Position numbers and translations under genes: made by a program. 64,000 bases of DNA, from assembly GCA_016630905.1 (NCBI GenBank), contig WBMQ01000013.1:744001-808000 (forward strand). The letters run 5' to 3'. Numbering within the stretch: position 1 is the first letter of the stretch; every line of letters starts with the position of its first letter. The notes beneath the pieces are model-generated. The model saw only the letters and a list, made by a program, of their open reading frames with translations, was not told the origin of the DNA and ran no database searches. Source of the stretch: Capillidium heterosporum (lineage: Eukaryota; Entomophthoromycota; Entomophthoromycetes; Entomophthorales; Capillidiaceae). Positions 49,310 through 61,252 of this stretch are shown here, in pieces.

Positions 49310-50977
49310 ATGTCAACACTAACTAAACTCCCCATCCAACCCTTTCAAAAAGTTTTTAGACATCAGGTCGAAGCGCTATTCCACAGGAGAGTCAGTTTAA
49401 GTTCCAAGAGTCTCAACCCGCAGGCCTGCACCCTACCCTTGGAACAAGAACTCTTTAAAGGTAACCCTAGGTTCAAACGTAAGAAGCCGGATCTACCTAA
49501 GAAGAACGTTTCGAAAAGTAAGCTCAATCTACATCTTTTTCCCGATGATGCACTCCCCTTAAACGAAAGAATGACAAAACACAACGAAAGCAAAGATTAT
49601 TCCAAGACGGTCGACCTATTTGAAAATTTATTGCGAAACGTCGAACTTCCTTTAAAAAGTAAGAGACTGAAAGCAAGGTTAGGAACGGAATTATTCAACT
49701 TAGGACTGGTTGCTTACAGTAAGATGGACCTATACGATGAAGCCTGGGATACTTTTCAACTGATGGACAAGATATCTGTACCCATAGATATCGTAACCGT
49801 AAATATTCTACTAACCTTAAACTTAAAGTATCGAAGTTTTACCAAATTTCAATTTATAATGGACATGTTGACGAGAAGAGAGGACCTAGAACCCAGCTTG
49901 ATAACTAACCTACTTCGAATAAAATTGCTTTTCAAGTATCATAAGAATTCGGAGGCCCTAGACTTGGTACGTAACATCGTTTTGGATCCCAACCCACCGT
50001 TCCAACTGAACTCTAAAGTCTACGCAACCATTATCAACGAATTACTTTACAGCGGCTATTATGAGCTGGCGAAAGATGTCTTCGACACGTACAGGCGGAT
50101 GTGTAGTGCGCCACTTTCAGTAGAGGTCGTTAACCGTATGCTACAAGGGCATCACAACTTTAACCGACCCGATGTCGCCCACCAACTTTTTACTCAATTA
50201 TTTACTGATAGTTTGTGTCCTAATTTCTATACGCTCTTCATCATGATAAACGGTATGTTACGAAATCGGGATTTCACCATCCTCGAATATGTCGATCGAC
50301 TGGAGACTATGGATCCCAAAGCATCTCAAAACCAACTAAGTAAGCTGATTGATAGATTGATTGACGTCCACCTCACCACCACTTCTACGGTCCGCAAGCA
50401 GCTGAGCCTCGAAATCCTACAACGATTACAGAAATCGATCGATATGCCCACTACATCTTTGAAATTCCAAAGGCACCAGCACCTACAGCAAATATTTTCT
50501 GGTCAAGATGAAGGACAAGCTACAAAAGCTGTGATATCGGTTGAAAGCAGTATCAAGTTGAGCACACCTAGTGATCTCGGTATTATCTTCAGCTACTTAC
50601 GCAAGCACCAACTTACCCCCCTCCTCACCCAGCTTTTAAACAAGGAAGCCTTGAACCATTACGACATTACTAATCTCTATGTCACTGTCCTACACCATCA
50701 TCTGACTCAAGGCCAAGTCGACGCCGCAGTAAAGCTATTCCAAACTTGTTTAAACGATCCCAAACTCAACATTAACCTCAACAACCACGTTCTCCTCAAT
50801 TGTATCTTCAATGGACTCCTAACTAACAGTGCTTATCTGCAGGCTATTCAGATTTACTACCAGCTTCGAACCAAGTTTCAAATATCTCGATTACCCAACA
50901 TTGAAGTTAGGTTAATTGAAGTTGCTCGGTCCAAGGATTGGAAAATGTGGATCCGTAGGATTGAAGGTTTAGAATAG
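49310..50977 (+). CDS. Mitochondrial PPR-type protein
   Basis: 555 aa from ATG 49310; an upstream in-frame TTG at 49295 is not a likely start. The N-terminal ~50 residues are basic (MSTLTKLPIQPFQKVFRHQ) and fit a mitochondrial presequence. The body is a helical solenoid of degenerate pentatricopeptide repeats, for example NLGLVAYSKMDLYDEAWDTF, YATIINELLYSGYYELAKDV and VTVLHHHLTQGQVDAAVKLF. PPR proteins bind organellar RNA and support its processing, stability or translation; which transcript is served cannot be told. No frame break or intron. Confidence 0.75.
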   Translation: MSTLTKLPIQPFQKVFRHQVEALFHRRVSLSSKSLNPQACTLPLEQELFKGNPRFKRKKPDLPKKNVSKSKLNLHLFPDDALPLNERMTKHNESKDYSKTVDLFENLLRNVELPLKSKRLKARLGTELFNLGLVAYSKMDLYDEAWDTFQLMDKISVPIDIVTVNILLTLNLKYRSFTKFQFIMDMLTRREDLEPSLITNLLRIKLLFKYHKNSEALDLVRNIVLDPNPPFQLNSKVYATIINELLYSGYYELAKDVFDTYRRMCSAPLSVEVVNRMLQGHHNFNRPDVAHQLFTQLFTDSLCPNFYTLFIMINGMLRNRDFTILEYVDRLETMDPKASQNQLSKLIDRLIDVHLTTTSTVRKQLSLEILQRLQKSIDMPTTSLKFQRHQHLQQIFSGQDEGQATKAVISVESSIKLSTPSDLGIIFSYLRKHQLTPLLTQLLNKEALNHYDITNLYVTVLHHHLTQGQVDAAVKLFQTCLNDPKLNINLNNHVLLNCIFNGLLTNSAYLQAIQIYYQLRTKFQISRLPNIEVRLIEVARSKDWKMWIRRIEGLE

Positions 50978-51627
50978 AAGCTAGAAAAACTTAAAATAGT
51001 AATACTTTGGATGGCTCAGTTGGATTAGAGTTTAATATCTTGAGAGTTGGATTGGAACCTGTTTCTTATAAATAATAAAAGTTTGTTAATCTTTATTAAA
51101 TATTTTATATGTATTTGTGATTTTATATAAATAGTTGAATTGTTTGGTTATTTGTATAGTATTATATTTAAAGTTTTGTTGACTGTATAGAGTTTTACAA
51201 GTGTAAATATTGTTTGATTAGTCCAAAAGGCTCAAGCTAGTTCTATAAAACTTATGGCCACTAATTCCTTATATCAAATTTGGCTCAGCTAGATGCCATA
51301 TCAGAGATTTTGACAATACATTCGTATATACAGATAGTAGACGCTGACGCTGCGATTTAAATTTTAAAAAGCTTTGAGCAAACTCCCTCACGACACTACT
51401 TGGGAAGTTGATGAGGTTTTGGAAGATGGAGGTCTCTATACTATTACTACAACATAGCATTATAATATGAATGAAGGCACGGAATATTTCAGCTTACTTC
51501 AAATGTATATTGAATTTCACTATATTTCTTTGTAAATATCAATAACTTTCCACTACATATACCCAAAAATCCAAACTACAAAATAAACATATAGCTACGT
51601 ACTACAAGCTCCTGCAGTATCAAAGAA
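50978..51627. other. Intergenic, nothing recognised
   Basis: AT-rich spacer; chance frames only. Confidence 0.45.
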
Positions 51628-52003
51628 ATGAATGTTTATTACCCAGGAAATGAGGTTTTAGTCCAACAAAGAATACATTGGTGTAAATATGCAATTGCTT
51701 TTAAAGTATGGAGTCCGGTCAAAACTGCCATATCAAGTCAAACCTTTACTAGTAAACCAGCCCATGTTCCCTAACATATTCATAAAATCAAAGCTTGATG
51801 TCCCTCCACCAAATAACATTCCCTCTTTTATCCACTATGTCCATACGACGGACTTAATCTTTAACCAGATGATCCAGAATCCAATTTATCGGTACGATTA
51901 GTCATTAACCATCACTTCAAATTTAGGATCTTGCCTCACACGATAAAGGTTGGCCAAGCCATGAGAGATATTTATAAAACCGGCAAGTTTGAACTGCCTT
52001 GAC
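51628..52003 (+). CDS. Hypothetical small protein, spliced, possible frame break
   Basis: The frame from ATG 51689 (MQLLLKYGVRSKLPYQ...) ends at TAG 51899 unless a 35-nt intron (about 51891-51925, GTACG..TTTAG) is removed. It then continues ILPHTIKVGQAMRDIYK to a stop near 52003, giving about 93 aa with protein-like composition. An upstream ATG at 51628 opens a different frame (MNVYYPGNEVLVQQRIHW...) that overlaps. Reading the two as one protein would need one +1 shift near 51685-51710. No family recognised, and the model is tentative. Confidence 0.35.
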
Positions 52004-52746
52004 TGATCCCATTGATGTCACGTTACCCTATTGGTAAATGTTAAATGAAATTTGGAGGGATTCGTCATTTAGTGCTTCTATTGCATTAGAACCGGTTTCC
52101 AATTTGTCATCCCATAAAGTTCTAAGTTCATGCCTGTTGATGGATGTCTTTGTTGAAAGGATACCAGAAAGGTGAACAAGGAAAGACAGTTTTATAGTAA
52201 GACAGGAATCGGAGTTTGGAAGTAGGAGGCATTTAAGGAAGTCTCCTGCATTTTTAATCAATTTATATATTAACTTGATTAATAATGATATTTGTTGGTG
52301 ATCGGGTTAAAGGCAATCCCTTTATCTTGCTCAGCACCTCCTCATGATAAGAAATTTAGGCTTTTGTCGCCAAAAGGAGGGCTCTCCAAATATTTGAACA
52401 ATAGGATATTTCATAGATCGGTACCTGCATCTATAAATGCATATACAGGTAAATGAAGAGTCATTTGATATGTCGTGCAGCTCCCTTTATATATATATAC
52501 AAGTTTACTAGGTAAGATTCGGTCTAGTATACATCCATCCACTTCAAAAAGGTAAATTTTGCAGTTTCCTTTCCCAAGCATTTTTAGAAATTGTAACTAA
52601 AACAGTAAAGCCTCCAGATTACAACGAGACCTAGGATTTACTTCTTTAGGATCTCGTGATTGAGGGTAATTGAGCTTTTGTTAACGCGGAGTTTCATGGG
52701 ATTTGAATACCAATGAAATGAATTGGAATTGGAATTTCAGCCCAGG
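52004..52746. other. Intergenic / promoter of gamma-glutamyltransferase
   Basis: A reverse-strand 77-codon frame (52261-52028) lacks support. The 3' end carries the TATA box noted separately. Confidence 0.4.
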
Positions 52747-52753
52747 TATAAAA
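52747..52753 (+). promoter_or_regulatory. TATA box of the GGT gene
   Basis: TATAAAA in a GG..GGG context, 75 nt before ATG 52822. It argues against starting translation at the in-frame upstream TTG (52723), which would lie before the transcription start. Confidence 0.55.
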
Positions 52754-52821
52754 GGGAAGGTCGACACCACCCAATTACCAAATTTCAGAAAGTTTTCAAA
52801 GTGCAAAAGCTACAAAGACCT

Positions 52822-55122
52822 ATGAGTTACAATTCAACAGGACATTCGGTGAATGTCAACGCGACTACCAGCAAGAACCCCTTCATCATCAACGATGGGA
52901 ACGAAACAACCGAGCCTTTGTTGAGTACTAGCTTTAGTAGCAGTAGTATTCCAAGTCGGGTCAACTCACCACCCCCACCTTCCTTCGATGCCGATCAACA
53001 TAACACTGCCAAGAAGCGTTCTATGGTCACCAAAATAATCTTTGTATTACTGACGACTTTGGCCGTCCTACTTTTGGTATGTGTAAGTTTGGTGTATTCA
53101 AGAAAGTCAATGCCCTTCCTAACCAATTTTTTGGATACCGACGACAAGTCAGGTACTCTAGGAAATTTAAAGCTTTATACTAATACATAATTGGTTAGCT
53201 TACCAGGCTGTCCCTACTAGAGAGATCAGTGGAAATTCAGGTGGAGTTGCTACCGAACATGCTACCTGTTCTACCATCGGAAGACAAAGTAATTGAATCA
53301 CTATTAATGTTCTAACAATCTACATTTAGTGCTGGAACAGGGTGGTTCTGCCGTAGATGGGGCTATCGCTGGTGCTCTATGTGTTGGTGTAATTAATGGA
53401 TTTTCTTCAGGTATAATTCAAATTTGTTGATTTTTACTAAAATCTATACTTAGGAATCGGCGGGTAATTATTTTTTCCTTTAACATCTAATTCCATACCG
53501 TTCCTCCACTTACCCTATTATTTTAGTGGTGGTTTCATGTTGGTCCGCTCACCTTCTGGAAAATATGACTTTATCGATTTCCGTGAGGTTGCTCCTATGG
53601 CTACAATTGTCGAGCCCTACCTCAAGCAGCCCAACAACACACAGTTTGGTGGTCTGGCAGTAGGAGTGCCTGGCGAAATTAGAGGATTCGAGTTGGCTCA
53701 CCAACGCTATGGTAAACTCCCTTGGGCTACATTGTTCCAGCCTTCCATTAAACTGGCCAGAAACGGATTCCAAGTTGGAGTTGTACTTAGCCACTACATC
53801 GAGGAGCAGTCCAAATACATCTTGGAATCGGAGCCAATGCGTCAAGTCTATACGATCGACGGGCGTCTGGCTACTACGGGAGATATCATCTACCGTCGTA
53901 ACTTGGCTGATACCCTACAGGTCATTGCTAGTGAGGGAGCTGACGCTTTCTACAAGGTAGAATTTGCCATAGCATTTTAGCTAATTTAACTTTAGGGAAG
54001 TATCGCAAGGCAGACAATAGCTACCTTGAAGAGCGAGGGCAGCGTCATGAATCTCAATGATTTGAACAACTACCAGCCCATTACCCGTAAACCTCTAGTT
54101 GGAACTTTTGAAGGTCGTAAAGTCGTTACTTCTCCGCCTCCAACTTCTGGTGCCATACTACTTTCCATTCTCAACGTGTTGACTGGGTACGATACTGACA
54201 ACAAGGACCGCAGATTTTCCAAAGGCTTGGATCTGCACCGCCTTGTCGAAAGTTTCAAGTTCGGTTTCGCCCAACGTACCCAGTTGGCCGATCCCTAAGT
54301 TCAACGACTTGACGTCAACGATAAGCAAGATCGTCGACCCCATCACCGCTTACCAGATTCGACTCAATATCACCGATGATACGACCCATGATTACAAATA
54401 TTACAACCCCCAGTACGCTACTAAAGACCTTCCTGGTACCACCCACGTCTCCACTGTTGGTGATGACGGTATGGCCGTTGCTCTAACTTCAACGATCAAT
54501 CTCATCTTTGGTTCCAAGGTTATGGATCCTAAAACTGGCATCCTCTTCAACAACCAGATGGATGACTTCTCTATCCCCCACACCAAAAATGGTTTCGATC
54601 TCTATCCATCCCCAGCTAACTTTATCCAGCCGAACAAGCGCCCATTGTCTTCGACTACTCCTACTATTGTAGAGTCGAAACTTGAGGATGGCCGGACTGA
54701 ATTGCTAGTCGTAGGTGGAAGTGGAGGTTCCCGCATCTTGACCAGTGTAACTCAGGTCATTCTGAACTTTTATGAACAGGGGGATTTCCGACAGCTGCAA
54801 AAGGCTATGGACAAACCAAGGTTCCACCACCAATTACTACCCGATATGGTCTATTTGGAACCTAAATTTGATGCTGGATTGGCACAGAGCTTAGTAGCTC
54901 GAAACCACGATGTAATTTTTTAAATGATTTTGTATACTAATACCTAAATTCTAGATCAATTGGTTGGAGGCACCCAACTCGGTAGTCCAAGCCGTTCATA
55001 GATCTTTCGATGGTAGCATTACCGGTAATCTTGTTTTATATTTAAGTTGATGCTTATATATTCTCTTGTGAAATGTAGCTGCTAGCGATGGAAGGAAGCA
55101 CGGAGTAGCTGCCGCCTACTAA
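52822..55122 (+). CDS. Gamma-glutamyltransferase, eight exons, one +1 frame break
   Basis: Exons 52822-53152, 53199-53288, 53330-53410, 53454-53463, 53527-53956, 53996-54911, 54955-55024 and 55079-55122. Exon 4 is only 10 nt. Skipping one base at T54296 gives exactly 657 codons (656 aa). The enzyme cleaves the gamma-glutamyl bond of glutathione or transfers it, at the cell surface or vacuole. It is a type II membrane protein: about 70 polar residues, KKR, then VTKIIFVLLTTLAVLLLVCV. Family motifs are GGSAVDGAIA, SSGIGGGGFM, TSPPPTSGAI, GTTHVST with the nucleophilic Thr that starts the small subunit, and GGSGGSRI. The break falls between ADP and KFNDL of the conserved DPKF motif, where CCC-TAA-G must be read CCC-(T)-AAG. 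Both halves are conserved. Confidence 0.92.
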
Positions 55123-56262
55123 ATTTGAGTGAAGCTTTTATGTGCCTTGATATGCTTGTAGAAAGATGTATTCACTTGATGTCGTCCTAAGTTTTGAATT
55201 TTAAAAGCGTGAGATTGAATGTTGGCGACTGTAAGATAGTCGACTGTATATATTAATAAATAGTCTGTCTTCTATATACTTTGGTCAATATGTATAATTG
55301 TTTCATTGAAGCTATTTTAATTTTGTAGAAAAAGCACAATTCCAAATTAAAGATTTGCAACTGGAAGATAGCAACAGCTACTTGTTAGCTTTATATAAAT
55401 TGGGTATCAATATCGACCCAAAAGTTTGTAAAGAGCTTTTTACGCTTTTGGTATCTAATATCTACTTGAAGCAGTTTTCTACTTTTGGCACGAGTAGTTT
55501 GATGGTTGCTTGGAACAGACAAAGTATGTGAGTATTCTCAATGTTGAAGAGTAAATATGAAAGATGAGCTTCTGGCTTTGAAAGTGAATGTGGCTTGACA
55601 AAAAATATATGTAGTAAAGTTCGAAATTTAGAAACACTACATCAACTCTGTTTTATTTATTGTACTGTGGCCTTGGATATTAGTTTTGGTACATATAATT
55701 GTGCTTGAAAGGCTTATAATCTTTATAAATTTTTATGGTTTAGAAAGAAATTAGAGTACAGATTTTCCAAACTTGGGTGCTATATATCTCTGTTAGAGTC
55801 TATTGAGTACGATTATATTTTTATAAAAGTGGGGGATTCTCTACCACTGGACTTTTTAATAAAGCAGCAGCGGGTAGCTTCCCCGTTAGAATGAAAATTT
55901 AGGCACCATAGCTTTATCTTAACCAGGTGGCATATTTTGATGCAACCACAAGCACTTCATCAGCTCAGCTCTCCTAACCAATCTGCATAAATATGCAGGC
56001 CCCTTATCTAAACATATTTCAATTGGTCCTCTCAATCCAATCAACTTTGCAGGCCTCACTTTATCCAACTTTAGCCTCAAACTAGCAAATCTAAACTGAT
56101 GAATTGTAGGATAATCCAATCAAACTGAAAATTAAGGTGAAACTGACATTCCAAACCAGTTAATTCGAGGCTGCAAGACAAGATGCGAAACTAAAGTTTA
56201 ACAGCTGTGATTCAAAGTTAAAAGCTAATCGCGTAAAGCTACCTATACAAAGAAAAGTTGCC
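55123..56262. other. Intergenic with one orphan exon-like frame
   Basis: Apart from the frame at 55329-55531 described separately, no gene is seen. Confidence 0.4.
55329..55531 (+). other. Orphan exon-like frame, weakly MOZART2-like
   Basis: After a plausible TTTTGTAG acceptor (55326-55328), an open frame runs to TGA with protein-like sequence, including YLLALYKLGINIDPKVCKEL. The LGINIDPxVxKxL pattern resembles MZT2/MOZART2, a gamma-tubulin complex component, but the part after it does not. No ATG-bearing upstream exon was found, so it may be a remnant. Confidence 0.25.
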
Positions 56263-57087
56263 ATGAGTTCGAAGCAGGACAACCAACAGGAAAATTTTGG
56301 CAAAGTTGACTCGTCCAAGGTCCGCCGTATTGCCATTTTAGGATCGAGAGCAGTCGGTAAACATATATATTCAATTTCTACTTTTGCAAATTTAGCATTT
56401 TCAGCTTAATTCTCCTTTAAATTCAACATTGATGATAACTAAGTTTATTAGGCAAATCATCACTTACCATCCAGTTCGTTGAAAACCACTTCGTAGACAA
56501 CTACTACCCAACTATAGAAAACACTTTCACCAAGACATTGAGCTACAAAGGACAACCTTTTGTTGTAGAGATTATTGACACAGCTGGGCAGGTACCTTTT
56601 TGTAAATTTAAAATTTTAATTGTTAGGATGAATATTCTATATTATCCTCCCAACATGCAATTGGGATCCACGGGTACGCCCTGGTTTACTCGGTGACGTC
56701 TATGGCGTCGTTCGAGCTTATAAAGGTTATTCGAGAAAAGATCCTCAACTTCACAGGGACTGAATGGGTACCTATAATTATAGTTGGCAACAAGAAGGAT
56801 TTGGAAAGCCAACGGTAATTTTCAATTTTTATTTTTATTTTCGATTGGTAACCAATTTTTATGATGTAGGCAAGTGTCGCCAGAGGAGGCTGCCGCTTTG
56901 GCCCAAGAATGGAACTGCCAATGTATTGAATCCTCCGCCAAGGAGAATGAAAACATCGGTAAGTCAGTCTAAGCTAACTCAACTAATTGTACGACTAGGC
57001 AAAGCGTTCGAGATGATGATTCAAGAAATTGAAAAGTCCCTCAACCCTAACGATGCCGAGGCTGGAAGTCAGTGCTCTATTCTATAA
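56263..57087 (+). CDS. Rheb small GTPase, five exons
   Basis: Exons 56263-56356, 56452-56591, 56627-56814, 56870-56958 and 56999-57087 give 199 aa; one intron is only 35 nt. The Ras-like G domain has P-loop GSRAVGKSS (Rheb keeps Arg where Ras has Gly), switch II DTAGQDEYS, NKKDL and SSAKE. The C-terminal Cys-Ser-Ile-Leu is a prenylation (CaaX) box that anchors it on endomembranes. Rheb activates TORC1 when GTP-bound and is controlled by the TSC GAP complex. The final Leu of the CaaX box would favour geranylgeranylation over farnesylation. Rheb identity is well supported by the GxRxVGK loop and DEYS. Confidence 0.92.
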
Positions 57088-57665
57088 TTGGAGCTCTATC
57101 CCGACAAGGTGGTACTGTACTATGATGACGGTGTCATTGGTCGATCCGTGACACCTTTCAAATGTATCAATTCAACCACCTTCTCCCCGATCCACTATAA
57201 AGCGAATCTTCTATTTTTTGGCTTTGTAGCTAGCTGTAGCTGCTTGGTTATTGATATTGGAGCCTGAGCTTGGTTTATGGTGATTTTTAAGTTGTTGACA
57301 CTCTTTATTTTTAGTGTAGATTTCAGCTATTGGTAAATGTAAATATATTTATTTTTGTAGCTATTTCTTAATGTAACAATCTAATGCTCATGTGTTTAAA
57401 TCCTACAAGCCTAAGGCTTAGTAAATGTGAACTATGCATATCTTATAATCGGACAAGGTTATTTAACTTTGTATAAAATTCCAACCACCAGTAATATTCT
57501 ATATACATAAATTCGAAAACTTGACAAATTTCAAAAGATGTAGTTTGAATCCTCCATCCATTTTAAACTTTATTAGTTACGTATCAAAAAATTACGGTCT
57601 TGGTTTGACAGCCACCTTTAGATTAAAGTAACTTCAAGAACAGCACTTACCCCAACAGAAAAAAA
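57088..57665. other. Intergenic between convergent genes
   Basis: 3' flanks of Rheb and Tul1; nothing else recognised. Confidence 0.5.
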
Positions 57666-59857
57666 TTAGACGGGTGGCAAAGCACACCTACAGACAGGGC
57701 ACTCTAACTTGATCAACATCCACTAAAGAGGGGTTAAATATTTGTAAAAATATTCAAATTTACCTGTTCGAGACATTTGGTATGGAACTTGTGGAAGCAG
57801 GGGGTGGTCATCAGTGACTTGTCAGCCGATATACGAGCTAAAGTAGCCTTTGCAACCGAGGCTGGACTTGGAGCAGTAAGCAGCGGTTCTGTCGTAGTAG
57901 AGTCGGAATAATTCGATCCAGCAACTGCAGTGGTTGAGGTGGATGGTACTAGAGCAGGGTTAGACCCACTTGGTGCCAAAGGTAGCATACAGATGGCACA
58001 GTCTTGGTGAACGGGATCGATGGGAGCTTCGACGTCGTCAACCCTAATGCGGTGATAGTCGTAGGACGGCGTAAACAGGAAACTTGGTAGGAACCAGCGG
58101 GGACCTAGGAGATCCTGACTAAGCAGTACGAAAATTTGCAAGAAGACGTACAAAACCAAAAAGGTGACCCAAGGTACCGGGTAGCCCAAAAACTCAACGA
58201 GCTGGGCGGTAGGAGGTAGACCTAACAGGCTGTAAGGGTAACCAAACAGATAAATTGGGATGACAAGCTTGGTGGCTGCCATACCTACAAGGTATTTCCA
58301 ACTTAAGGCTAAGTGGGTGTTGCGTTTGACGTTGCGGTAGATCTGAGGTACTAGGAACGAGTACAAGATGAAGCAGCTGACCCGCAACACAATCTGCTGC
58401 CACAATCCACGGCTAGTCAAAGTCTCCCACACAATAAGCAGTCCGACTAGCATAGTTATGTAGAACATCAAGCTCATGAAGCCTTGACCGCCACGACGTC
58501 CCAAAACACTTTGAGCTTCGGGTTGCTGCACCGCTATAGCATCCTGAATGTAGCGGAACTCGAACAATGTCAACGTGACAAAAAAGATAAAGTTGCAAGC
58601 TACGAACAGCAGTCGCGCTTTAGGTACCAGCATAGCTAACGAGAGATGGGCAACACAGATGTATCCGTCGATAATAGCCTGCATAGCGATTCCGACCCAT
58701 GAGACTCTAGCTACCATACTGGGTGTAGATGTATAGTTGGTTTGGTAGACAGTCAAAAGTGCACCTATTACGCCAACTAGCAACACCATAGCAGCATAGT
58801 TGAGTTCGTGCTGCACTATGAGTTCGGATTTGTAGCCTAGAATTCCAAACTTCCATTTACCGATTGTACGAGTTGGAGAAATCAGCTGTAGGCCGGGGCA
58901 ATTGGGCGAATTTAGGAAGGTGTTAAAAGCGTTGAGGCCAATGGGAGATATAGTCGGTAGCCCCTGCCTATGCTGTAGCTCATATTCCAGCTCCATAATC
59001 TCTTGACTGGTAGTCCCTTTAGGGAACGGTTCAAGTTGCATCAGCATCTGAATATAACAAGCCGAACTGAACTCGGGGTTATCAACCAAAGGACCGTCAT
59101 CTCCTACATCTTCGTAGATTTTGAGTCTTTCCGTAAACGTTGATTTGTAGTAGTTTTGAACTTGAGTAAAAGTTGCATTGTCAGGTAGCAGCTGTAAAAC
59201 ATTTTTGGGGTCGTAGTGTCGAGCTGACTGGTAGCCATGTAGGTACATGGAGCCGTTAGTAGCATAGTAGAAACCTTCCATAAAGAAAGTTGCCACTTCG
59301 TTCTGGCCGATATCGGAATATAGGTGCAGGTACCCCTGTATAAATTTAAGTGACTTTGGGAGCTGGTAGACTTTTGGTTTAGGTGGTAAGGAGTGGGGGG
59401 AAAAGGTTAGGTAGCCGGTTTGAGATTGGTTGATGGCTTTACGGAAGGACCAGTCGTCACCAGTGTAGTTTGCTGGTGGTGGTAGACTTACCTCTGGTAG
59501 AGTTGGTTTCTCGTTTATGGGTTTCCTAAATTGCTTTGATTTGAACCAGTCTCCCGATAAACTACCAGTCACGTTGCTGTAGAATTTGTGCTTGTTGTTT
59601 GCAATTAAATCTTTATTGAAAATTATATGATGGTACCGCTTCAAGTCTCCAGGGAACCCCCAATTTGGTGAAAATGTGGAGTTAACTAAAGTGTCGTTAA
59701 TTTTAGAAAGATGATCCTTACGTAAATTGATAACATCTTCATCCTCCTGGTTATTGTTTCCTTGGCTTAGCATCTGTAGATTGAGAAAGATGTAGAGGAA
59801 AAATAGGAAGGCATAGTAGGTACGCCGGTATTGGGGATCTTCCATAGTTGAGTTCAA
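57666..59857 (-). CDS. Tul1/DscA-type RING E3 ubiquitin ligase of Golgi/endosome
   Basis: Exons 59857-57764 and 57722-57666 with a 41-nt intron; product 716 aa. Without splicing the frame would end before the last zinc ligands. A signal-anchor (AFLFFLYIFLNLQML) and a luminal N-terminal domain of about 330 residues with several N-glycosylation sites are followed by about seven membrane helices and a C-terminal RING. The RING-H2 ligands are C620, C623, C687, H689, H692, C695, C706 and C709; exon 2 supplies the last pair (CPVC). Between C623 and C687 lies a 63-residue Ser/Thr/Pro-rich insertion, much longer than in a standard RING. The Dsc complex ubiquitinates orphan or mislocalised membrane proteins, and in some fungi SREBP. 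Confidence 0.9.
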
Positions 59858-61174
59858 TTACTGCTGAGGATGGTGGTTGGCACTTTGTTACCTTGGCTTG
59901 TCGATTTGTTGAACTGTGAAGTTACCTGGGTTCCTTAGTGACGGCTTTACTTTTCTAATTTCTTTACCGAGCTTAAGCTCTTGAGTTAGCTTGCTTTGAT
60001 TTGATGTCTAATGGGTGTAAATTTGCTGCTAATCCTTTAGTAGAGAAGTTATTGGTAAACTTTGTAATTTAATTCTAGTATTTCATCTGGGGGTAAACGG
60101 TAGGTGGAAGGAGGCTATACAAACTATACATTAAAATTATCGTCATTGATTAAACGTAGAATCAAATGAGCTAGTAAAATATCAAAGTTCCTGAAAATCA
60201 ACAGCTTCTCTTGATTTGCAGCACTGGTTGATTGAGGCAGTAAAGGAATGGTATACTATCCCTGAAATTGCCTATATTTGATAGGATACAGCTTATATAG
60301 GTGATTCTGGGATAGTTGATCAACTTTAGTATAGAAACTATAATGTTAAAGTAATGTCAGTGTATTTTGCAAGTATTCTCTTCAGTAGAGTCCACAGACT
60401 AAGAAATGCTGTTGATCATCGATCTATTTGATTCCATCCAGGTCACAGAAGCTACACTATCCATAGCTAGATTTAGATACAACAATGTGCAAAAATAAAG
60501 AGCATAAGCATACAAATTGACCAATTTATTGAAGTTTAAAAGCAATATTGAGTCTTATAAACTTGGTAATTGTAACTAAGCCATTAATCAATCTATAAAT
60601 TAGTAGTAGATATTGCCGTGGCAGGTAAGGATACTAAAAGGTGCTTTGGAATTTCGTATGGGTTATAGCTTGTTTCTAAAAATGATAGTGCTGAAAGGTA
60701 TACTCTTCCAAGACAAGCCGAGATTTAGGTCATCATCTTCAACCCCCAAATGAGCGCTATTTCTCCGTCAAAGGTTTCGAATCAATTTACTAGCTATGTT
60801 TGAAATTAATAGGATTCAATTTGCATTGCAATTATAATTACAACTTAAAAAATACTTCATTAGCTACACTACTAATCCTCAACAAGGTTATAGAACAGTT
60901 CAAACTAGGTGATCTAATTTTACTTTCCAACGTCATTACATTGTGCAATGGATTTATTCTATTGTGTACCTTGGCTACCTCCATAACCTAATGACGTAGA
61001 CTTTTATCCAAGTTCCAGTAAACTACAAGGCTAACTTAGGGTTCAGATGCAGTAAATCAAACTCACAATTTCCAAAATCTAACCCTAGTTTCGCCATCAA
61101 TTAACTTTTTTCCCACGCTCCTAGTTTATTCCAAAACCTAATTTTAGCTCAATTTGCAAACAGAAACTAAACTG
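59858..61174. other. Intergenic, nothing recognised
   Basis: 1.3 kb with only chance frames before a clear promoter at 61175. Confidence 0.5.
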
Positions 61175-61181
61175 TATAAAA
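61175..61181 (+). promoter_or_regulatory. TATA box of the 58-aa gene
   Basis: TATAAAA followed by five G, 78 nt before ATG 61253, with a CT-rich leader (ACCTTTAACTTTAACTTTC) between. The same layout occurs at the GGT gene (TATA 75 nt before ATG). Confidence 0.6.
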
Positions 61182-61252
61182 GGGGGACTACCAGTTCAAA
61201 ACATCTCTTTTACCTTTAACTTTAACTTTCATAGCTTTGAACCCAATTCACA

